This document shows positions 6,819 through 11,404 of a DNA stretch of 11,404 nucleotides, one piece after another. Position numbers and translations under genes: made by a program. Each line of letters opens with the position of its first letter. Within the stretch, counting starts at the first letter, position 1. Source of the stretch: Alphaproteobacteria bacterium (GTDB taxonomy: Bacteria > Pseudomonadota > Alphaproteobacteria > Sphingomonadales > Emcibacteraceae); the NCBI GenBank assembly GCA_002749135.1, contig NVVY01000014.1:1476-12879 (forward strand), written 5' to 3'. The notes beneath the pieces are model-generated. The model searched no databases and was not told the origin of the DNA. It was given only the letters and a program-made list of their open reading frames with translations.

Positions 6819-6836
6819 TCTATTTATTTAAATAGA
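6819..6836 (+). repeat. Perfect inverted repeat in the leader of the DUF411 gene
   Basis: TCTATTTA and TAAATAGA flank two T residues, giving an 18-bp near-perfect palindrome 28 bases before the DUF411 start and about 15 bases before its ribosome-binding site (AGGGAG, 6852-6857). It is entirely AT-rich apart from the ends and lacks a following T-run, so it is a poor terminator. It could be an operator or an mRNA hairpin. The surrounding gap 6714-6863 has no other feature that I can support. Confidence 0.35.
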
Positions 6837-6863
6837 CCCCCATAAATATACAGGGAGCATTAT

Positions 6864-7376
6864 ATGTTTTTTCCTAAACAAATAGCCAAAGGACTGTTCG
6901 CCGTCTTTGCAACCATATTTTTAACCGCTTATTCCCATGCCGGGAATGATGGACAGCATGCCACGCCTCAACAATCCACCATGCCTTCTATGGATGTTTA
7001 CAAATCACCCTATTGCGGCTGTTGCGAGAAATGGATTGCGCATATTGAAAAAAATGGCTTCAAAGCCACCGCCCATAATATGGATGACCTGTCAGACCTG
7101 AAAAGGGAAAAGGGTATCCTGCCACAATATCAATCCTGTCATACCGCCATTTCCAAAGACGGCTTTGTCTTTGAGGGCCATGTCCCGGCGAAATACGTTC
7201 AAAAGTTTTTAAAAGAAAAACCAGAGAACGCTATTGGCCTGTCAGCGCCCGGCATGCCCGGCGGCAGTGCCGGTATGGAAGGAAGCCCCTTCACCCCCTT
7301 TAACATCCTGTTACTTAAAGATGACGGCTCAAGTGAAGTTTACGCTCATATCAAAACCCAAGAGGAACAATATTGA
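6864..7376 (+). CDS. DUF411 periplasmic copper protein (CopG-like)
   Basis: The 170-residue product has a signal peptide (cleavage near SHA/G, residue 26) and a DUF411 domain with a thioredoxin-like fold. The motif YCGCCEKW (50-57) supplies the Cys-x-Cys-Cys group; other conserved elements are SCHTA (91-95), GHVP (105-108) and the Gly/Met/Pro-rich APGMPGGSAGMEGSP (128-142). Members named CopG bind several copper ions through these cysteines and are thought to take part in copper handling or redox conversion in the periplasm. Family knowledge supports copper, and the genes that follow agree. A good ribosome site (AGGGAG, 6852-6857) precedes the ATG. The stop codon overlaps the ATG of the next gene by one base (TGATG), which indicates translational coupling to the outer-membrane channel gene. 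The protein has the usual family length and no missing motif. Confidence 0.92.
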   Translation: MFFPKQIAKGLFAVFATIFLTAYSHAGNDGQHATPQQSTMPSMDVYKSPYCGCCEKWIAHIEKNGFKATAHNMDDLSDLKREKGILPQYQSCHTAISKDGFVFEGHVPAKYVQKFLKEKPENAIGLSAPGMPGGSAGMEGSPFTPFNILLLKDDGSSEVYAHIKTQEEQY

Positions 7377-8779
7377 TGAAAAATCTGATGATACACCTCA
7401 GGCCAATATTCCGGTCCCGATTATACTTGGGACAGGCTTTTCTGGCCTTAAGCATTATGTCAACGCAGGCCGCTGACCAGACAAATTCTGCCGATAAAAT
7501 TATCGGCATGGAAATAGCTATCGAAGCTGCCAAGGAAAAAGACCCGTGGCTTGTGGGCAACAAACATTCCCAGGATGCCATCGAATCCATGAGCATAGCC
7601 GCCGGCTCCCTGCCCGACCCCAATGTTTCCATTGGTATCGCAAATCTTGCCGCTGACAGCTTCAGCTTTGGTCAGGAAAATATGACCAATGCCAAGATTG
7701 GCATATCGCAAATGTTTCCCGCCGGTGACAGCCTTGCCATCAAGAGACAACAGCTTGAACTCAAAGGCAGCCAGTTCCCCTATCAACGGGAAGACCGCAA
7801 GGCAAAAGTCTCCGTCACCGTGGGACAGCTGTGGCTGAACGCCTATAATGCCCAGGAAAGCATTGCCATCATTGAAAAAAATATCCCCCTGTTTCAACAG
7901 CTAGTGGATATTGCCGAGGCCAGCTATTCAACGGCCCTTGGGAAAACACGTCAACAGGACATTATCCGGGCGCAGCTTGAGCTGACCCGGCTGGATGACC
8001 GTCTGACAATCCTTCACCAAAGGCGGGAAATGTTTCAGGAACGACTTTCCGAATGGCTGAATGGTTATTTTCAGGATAAATATATGGAAAACGGACAAAG
8101 TGAGGACCATGGAAACAACGCCTTCATGCTGGCCCGGAAATTACCCGATATCAAACTGCTTAACCCACAGCTTTACGTGTCTGCGGCCCTGACCAGTCAG
8201 GACATCCTGTATGAAAAGATGGAAACTCATCCGGCAGTACAGGCTATTGAACAGAAGATCAAAGCCAGCAAGGCCGGTATCGAGTTTGAAAAGCAACAAT
8301 ATAAACCAAAGTGGGGCGTTAATGCGGGCTATGGCTACCGTGCCAGTGACCGTACGGGCAGAGACAGATCAGATCTGTTTTCCGTCGGGGTAACTTTCAG
8401 CGTCCCCTTGTTTACTGCCAACCGTCAGGACAAGAAAGTCATGTCAGCCAAGTCAAGGACATCGGCAGTAAAAACCGAAAAATGGTTGCTCCTCAGAAAA
8501 TTAATGGCCTCGTTCGAAACGGCAAAGGCACAGCTGATCAGGTTAAACGAACGGCTGGAGCTATATAACAAACGCCTGTTGCCCCAGATGTCTGAACAGG
8601 CGGAAGCATCTTTGACTGCCTATACCAACGATGACGGCGATTTCGCCGAAGTCATGCGCGCCCGTATCGCCGAGATGAACGCGGAAGTAGATGCCCTGAA
8701 TATCGAAGTGGGACGGCAAAAAGCCATTCTTCAACTGAATTATTTATTTATGACCAATTCCGACCAAATCATCGGTTAG
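7376..8779 (+). CDS. TolC-family outer membrane channel of HME-RND efflux system (CusC/CzcC-like)
   Basis: This is the outer-membrane channel of a tripartite heavy-metal efflux system. The 467-residue protein has a signal peptide ending near TQA (residues 30-33) and the two alternating helical OEP repeats. Segments such as LPDPNVSIGIANL, QMFPAGDSLAIKRQQLELKG and FSVGVTFSVPLF (the second repeat) are typical. E. coli CusC is lipidated, but no lipobox cysteine is present here, so this one is probably not a lipoprotein. The frame also allows TTG at 7373, but ATG at 7376 fits better: it overlaps the DUF411 stop and has AGAGGA at 7361-7366 as ribosome site. The adaptor gene starts 17 bp after the stop. 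It is assigned to the CusC/CzcC group mainly from its neighbours. Confidence 0.9.
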   Translation: MKNLMIHLRPIFRSRLYLGQAFLALSIMSTQAADQTNSADKIIGMEIAIEAAKEKDPWLVGNKHSQDAIESMSIAAGSLPDPNVSIGIANLAADSFSFGQENMTNAKIGISQMFPAGDSLAIKRQQLELKGSQFPYQREDRKAKVSVTVGQLWLNAYNAQESIAIIEKNIPLFQQLVDIAEASYSTALGKTRQQDIIRAQLELTRLDDRLTILHQRREMFQERLSEWLNGYFQDKYMENGQSEDHGNNAFMLARKLPDIKLLNPQLYVSAALTSQDILYEKMETHPAVQAIEQKIKASKAGIEFEKQQYKPKWGVNAGYGYRASDRTGRDRSDLFSVGVTFSVPLFTANRQDKKVMSAKSRTSAVKTEKWLLLRKLMASFETAKAQLIRLNERLELYNKRLLPQMSEQAEASLTAYTNDDGDFAEVMRARIAEMNAEVDALNIEVGRQKAILQLNYLFMTNSDQIIG

Positions 8780-8796
8780 TCACGAGGAGAAATAAC

Positions 8797-10128
8797 ATGA
8801 CAAATAAATCAAACATGGTGAAACCATTGATCTTGGGGGCTGTTCTTGGCTCTGTAATTTCAGTCGTGACATATGCTACATTGTTTCAATCCGCCGGAGA
8901 TACGCAGAGCAACTCTGCCGCCACCAGCGAAAGAAAAGTCTTATATTGGGTTGGCCCCATGAGCCCTGACTACAAACGGGATAAACCAGGAATGTCCCCC
9001 ATGGGAATGAAACTGATTCCGGTTTATGCTGATGGTGGTGGCGCGAGCAACAGTCCGGGCACCATAAAAGTAAACCCCGATGTGATCAATAATCTGGGTG
9101 TCAGAACGGCGGTTGCCGAACGCAGGGAACTGCATATGTCCATTAAAACAGTGGGCTATATTAAATACGATGAAGACCAACTGCTACATATACATCCCCG
9201 TGTGGCCGGATGGGTCGAAAAGCTGTATGTCAAAGCCGCCGGTGATCCCGTTAAAAAAGGACAACCCCTCTATGACATATATTCCCCGGAACTGGTCAAT
9301 GCGCAGGAAGAATGGATTCTGGCCACCGACCGCAATAACAAACGCCTGATCAAGGCTGCTGAATACAGGTTGGAAGCCCTAAGGCTTCCCAAATCTGCCA
9401 TTAAACGACTTAAGAAAACCAGACAAGTCATGCAAAAAGTTACCATGTATGCCCCGAAAAGCGGCGTGTTGGATAATCTTGCCATTCGGGAAGGAAACTA
9501 TATCAAGCCCGGTACAAGTCTGATGTCGATCGGAACCCTTAAACAGGTATGGGTTGAAGCCGAAGTCTTTGAACGTCAAGCAGCCCAGGTTGCCATAGGG
9601 CAGCCTGTGACCATGAGCCTTGACTTCCTGCCCGGAAAAGACTGGCTGGGCAAAGTAGACTATATCTATCCGACGCTGGATACAAAAACTCGTACCCTGC
9701 GTGTGCGGTTGCGGTTTGATAATGAAAATGATGCCCTGAAGCCTAATATGTTTGCCCAGGTCATCATCCATTCCCAAAACACGGATACCAGCCTTGTGGT
9801 TCCAAGCGAAGCCGTGATCCGTTCGGGCAATATGGATCGCGTGGTTCTGGCCCTCGGGGAAGGACGTTTTAAATCCGTTAAAGTCAAAATAGGACGTCTG
9901 GATGATGAATATACAGAAATTCTAACCGGCCTTGAAGCTGGCACCCGTGTTGTCTCCTCCGCCCAGTTTCTGCTTGATTCAGAATCCAGCAAGACCTCGG
10001 ATTTCAAGCGTATGGACCATCAAATGGACCATGACTCCATGAAACCCGCCAAGCCGGAAGTTCAGGATCACAATAACATGGATAACATGGATAACATGGA
10101 TCCTAAAAATAATGAACAAAGCGAGTAA
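8797..10128 (+). CDS. cusB: HME-RND periplasmic adaptor subunit, CusB/SilB-like
   Basis: This is the membrane-fusion protein that links the inner-membrane pump to the outer-membrane channel and hands copper to the pump. An N-terminal membrane anchor (8-29) is followed by a heavy-metal-binding domain, [19 protein letters not shown] then MGMKL (50-73), in which the Cys pair of many relatives is replaced by Met (55, 66, 69, 71), consistent with Cu(I)/Ag(I). The barrel-sandwich/lipoyl region includes [35 protein letters not shown] sequence near 136-166 and [21 protein letters not shown] near 219-239; the beta-barrel and membrane-proximal domains follow. The C-terminus from 405 is Met/Asp/His-rich ([12 protein letters not shown], then NMD three times). 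A strong ribosome site (AGGAGA, 8785-8790) precedes the ATG. The pump gene starts 11 bases after the stop. The cus symbol is by similarity; sil or czc naming is possible. Confidence 0.93.
   Translation: MTNKSNMVKPLILGAVLGSVISVVTYATLFQSAGDTQSNSAATSERKVLYWVGPMSPDYKRDKPGMSPMGMKLIPVYADGGGASNSPGTIKVNPDVINNLGVRTAVAERRELHMSIKTVGYIKYDEDQLLHIHPRVAGWVEKLYVKAAGDPVKKGQPLYDIYSPELVNAQEEWILATDRNNKRLIKAAEYRLEALRLPKSAIKRLKKTRQVMQKVTMYAPKSGVLDNLAIREGNYIKPGTSLMSIGTLKQVWVEAEVFERQAAQVAIGQPVTMSLDFLPGKDWLGKVDYIYPTLDTKTRTLRVRLRFDNENDALKPNMFAQVIIHSQNTDTSLVVPSEAVIRSGNMDRVVLALGEGRFKSVKVKIGRLDDEYTEILTGLEAGTRVVSSAQFLLDSESSKTSDFKRMDHQMDHDSMKPAKPEVQDHNNMDNMDNMDPKNNEQSE
10075..10101 (+). repeat. Three tandem copies of a 9-bp unit coding Asn-Met-Asp
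   Basis: AACATGGAT occurs three times in perfect tandem, in frame, giving residues 427-435 of the adaptor as NMDNMDNMD. It extends a Met- and His-rich tail. Perfect identity suggests recent slippage expansion; copy number may vary between strains. Confidence 0.9.
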
Positions 10129-10139
10129 GGAACAGAAAA

Positions 10140-11404
10140 ATGATTGAATCAATTATTCGCTGGTCCATAGGCAACCGGTTTTTTATTTTACTGGGCACCC
10201 TGATGTTGATCATTATGGGGCTTGTTGCCGTAAAAAATACACCTATTGATGCCTTGCCGGATCTATCCGACGTTCAGGTTATCATTAAGACCTCCTATCC
10301 CGGCCAAGCCCCGCAGGTGGTGGAGGATCAAGTCACGTACCCCCTGACAACGGCCATGTTGTCAGTACCCGGCGCGGAAATCGTCCGAGGTTATTCCTTC
10401 TTTGGCGATAGCTATGTTTACATCATCTTTGATGAAAAAACCGACCTTTACTGGGCGCGAAGCCGTGTGCTGGAATATCTCAGTCAAGTTGCCCCGTCAT
10501 TGCCTGCAAATGCCAAGCCGCAATTGGGGCCGGATGCTACCGGCGTTGGCTGGGTTTACATCTATGCTCTGGTGGATAAAACCGGACAGAATGACATCAG
10601 TAAAATGCGCAGCCTTCAGGACTGGTTTTTAAAATTTGAACTGCAAACCGTGCCCGGCGTATCCGAGGTCGCGGCATTGGGCGGCATGATCAAGCAATAT
10701 CAGGTTAAAGTAAACCCCGAAAAACTACGGGCTTACGGCATTCCTTTGTCCCATATCCAGACAGCCATACAACGCGGCAACAAGGAAATCGGGGCCTCCG
10801 TGGTTGAAATGGCCGAAGCGGAATATATGGTGCGGGTCAGTGGCTATCTGCAAAGTGTCGAAGACCTGAAAAACATCCCGCTGGGGGTCAATAAAAACGG
10901 AACGCCACTATTGCTGAAAGATATAGCCGATATTGACATTGGCCCACAAATGCGCCGGGGGGTTGCCGAACTTAACGGCGAAGGCGAAGTGGTTGGCGGC
11001 ATTATTGTCATGCGCTTTGGGGAAAATGCCCAAAATGTCATTGCTGGGGTCAAAGCCAAGCTGGAAGAACTGAAAAAAGGCCTGCCTGACGGCGTTGAGG
11101 TGGTACCGGTTTATGACCGTAGTGCCCTGATTGAACGGGCGGTGAAAAATCTCGGAATTAAACTTCTCGAGGAATTTGCCATCGTTACCCTGGTCTGTAT
11201 CGTATTCCTGTTCCATTTCCGATCGGCCTTCGTCGCGATTATCAGCCTGCCTATTGGTATCCTGATGGCCTTTATCGTTATGAACCTGCAAGGTCTGAAC
11301 GCCAACATTATGTCGCTGGGCGGTATCGCCATTGCCATCGGGGCCATGCTCCCGGGGGCGATTGTCATGATCGAAAATATGCATAAACATATGGAGGAGA
11401 CGCC
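10140..11404 (+). CDS. cusA: HME-RND copper/silver efflux pump, CusA/SilA-like (3' end outside window)
   Basis: This is the inner-membrane pump of the RND system, which exports Cu(I)/Ag(I) using proton flow. The window holds 421 codons of an expected 1,040 or so. It starts [19 protein letters not shown], with TM1 at about 14-31, the [20 protein letters not shown] region, then the porter domain ([30 protein letters not shown]), and TM2-TM4 from about 340. Met391, Met403 and Met410, which line the metal path in E. coli CusA, fall at identical numbers. Glu412 is also kept. The TM4 motif usually reads GAMVDAAIVMIEN; here it is [13 protein letters not shown], so the proton-relay Asp405 is replaced by Pro (CCG, 11352-11354). 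This is the only anomaly I see. A ribosome site AAGGAA (10127-10132) lies 7 bases before the ATG. Spacing to the adaptor implies one operon. Naming follows similarity. Confidence 0.94.
   Translation, partial: MIESIIRWSIGNRFFILLGTLMLIIMGLVAVKNTPIDALPDLSDVQVIIKTSYPGQAPQVVEDQVTYPLTTAMLSVPGAEIVRGYSFFGDSYVYIIFDEKTDLYWARSRVLEYLSQVAPSLPANAKPQLGPDATGVGWVYIYALVDKTGQNDISKMRSLQDWFLKFELQTVPGVSEVAALGGMIKQYQVKVNPEKLRAYGIPLSHIQTAIQRGNKEIGASVVEMAEAEYMVRVSGYLQSVEDLKNIPLGVNKNGTPLLLKDIADIDIGPQMRRGVAELNGEGEVVGGIIVMRFGENAQNVIAGVKAKLEELKKGLPDGVEVVPVYDRSALIERAVKNLGIKLLEEFAIVTLVCIVFLFHFRSAFVAIISLPIGILMAFIVMNLQGLNANIMSLGGIAIAIGAMLPGAIVMIENMHKHMEET

Noticed and set aside
10908..11390. 160-codon minus-strand frame opposite the pump gene
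   Set aside because: Its Asp/Asn/His-rich peptide is the reverse of pump codons; the plus-strand protein is clearly conserved.
1..11404. CRISPR arrays, tRNA or rRNA genes, phage or toxin-antitoxin genes
   Set aside because: No regularly spaced repeats, no tRNA-like cloverleaf or CCA end, no rRNA sequence and no matching small gene pairs were recognised on either strand.

Overview
The window looks like a chromosome segment of an alphaproteobacterium. The evidence is a bamD-recN gene pair in the order usual for that class, a plant/alphaproteobacterial-type glutamate-cysteine ligase, a membrane-anchored retropepsin-like protease of the kind common in alphaproteobacteria, and intermediate base composition. 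The genus cannot be resolved from the sequence alone.

Left half (about 1-5750) is housekeeping DNA. On the minus strand, bamD (outer-membrane assembly lipoprotein) is followed 24 nt later by recN (double-strand break repair ATPase), whose 3' end runs off the left edge. Divergent from bamD is a ZnuA-type zinc-binding protein without transporter partners, with a candidate Zur operator in front of it. Its 3' end overlaps by 20 bp the convergent gene for glutamate-cysteine ligase (first step of glutathione synthesis). Upstream of the ligase, on the same strand and 34-46 bp away depending on the ligase start, is a three-helix membrane protein with a periplasmic-type aspartic protease domain.

The junction (5751-6338) is AT-rich and holds a broken IS3-family transposase: only the C-terminal part is left, with one plausible IS end at 5815. 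This is a typical scar at the border of acquired DNA.

Right half (6339 to the right edge) is a plus-strand metal-resistance cluster: a small secreted Cys-rich protein resembling the CopL/DUF2946-like proteins that precede copper efflux genes, a periplasmic DUF411 (CopG-like) copper protein, and a tripartite HME-RND efflux system (outer-membrane channel, CusB-like adaptor with Met/His-rich ends, and the first 421 residues of a CusA-like pump). The Met residues that line the CusA copper path in its N-terminal half (391, 403, 410) are present at the same numbers as in E. coli CusA, so Cu(I)/Ag(I) is the likely substrate. Together the genes would bind copper in the periplasm and export it across the outer membrane.

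The most striking observation is in the pump: residue 405, the aspartate needed for proton coupling in CusA, is encoded as proline (CCG at 11352-11354) in an otherwise perfect TM4 context. Either the pump is uncoupled or altered, or the sequence is wrong there.
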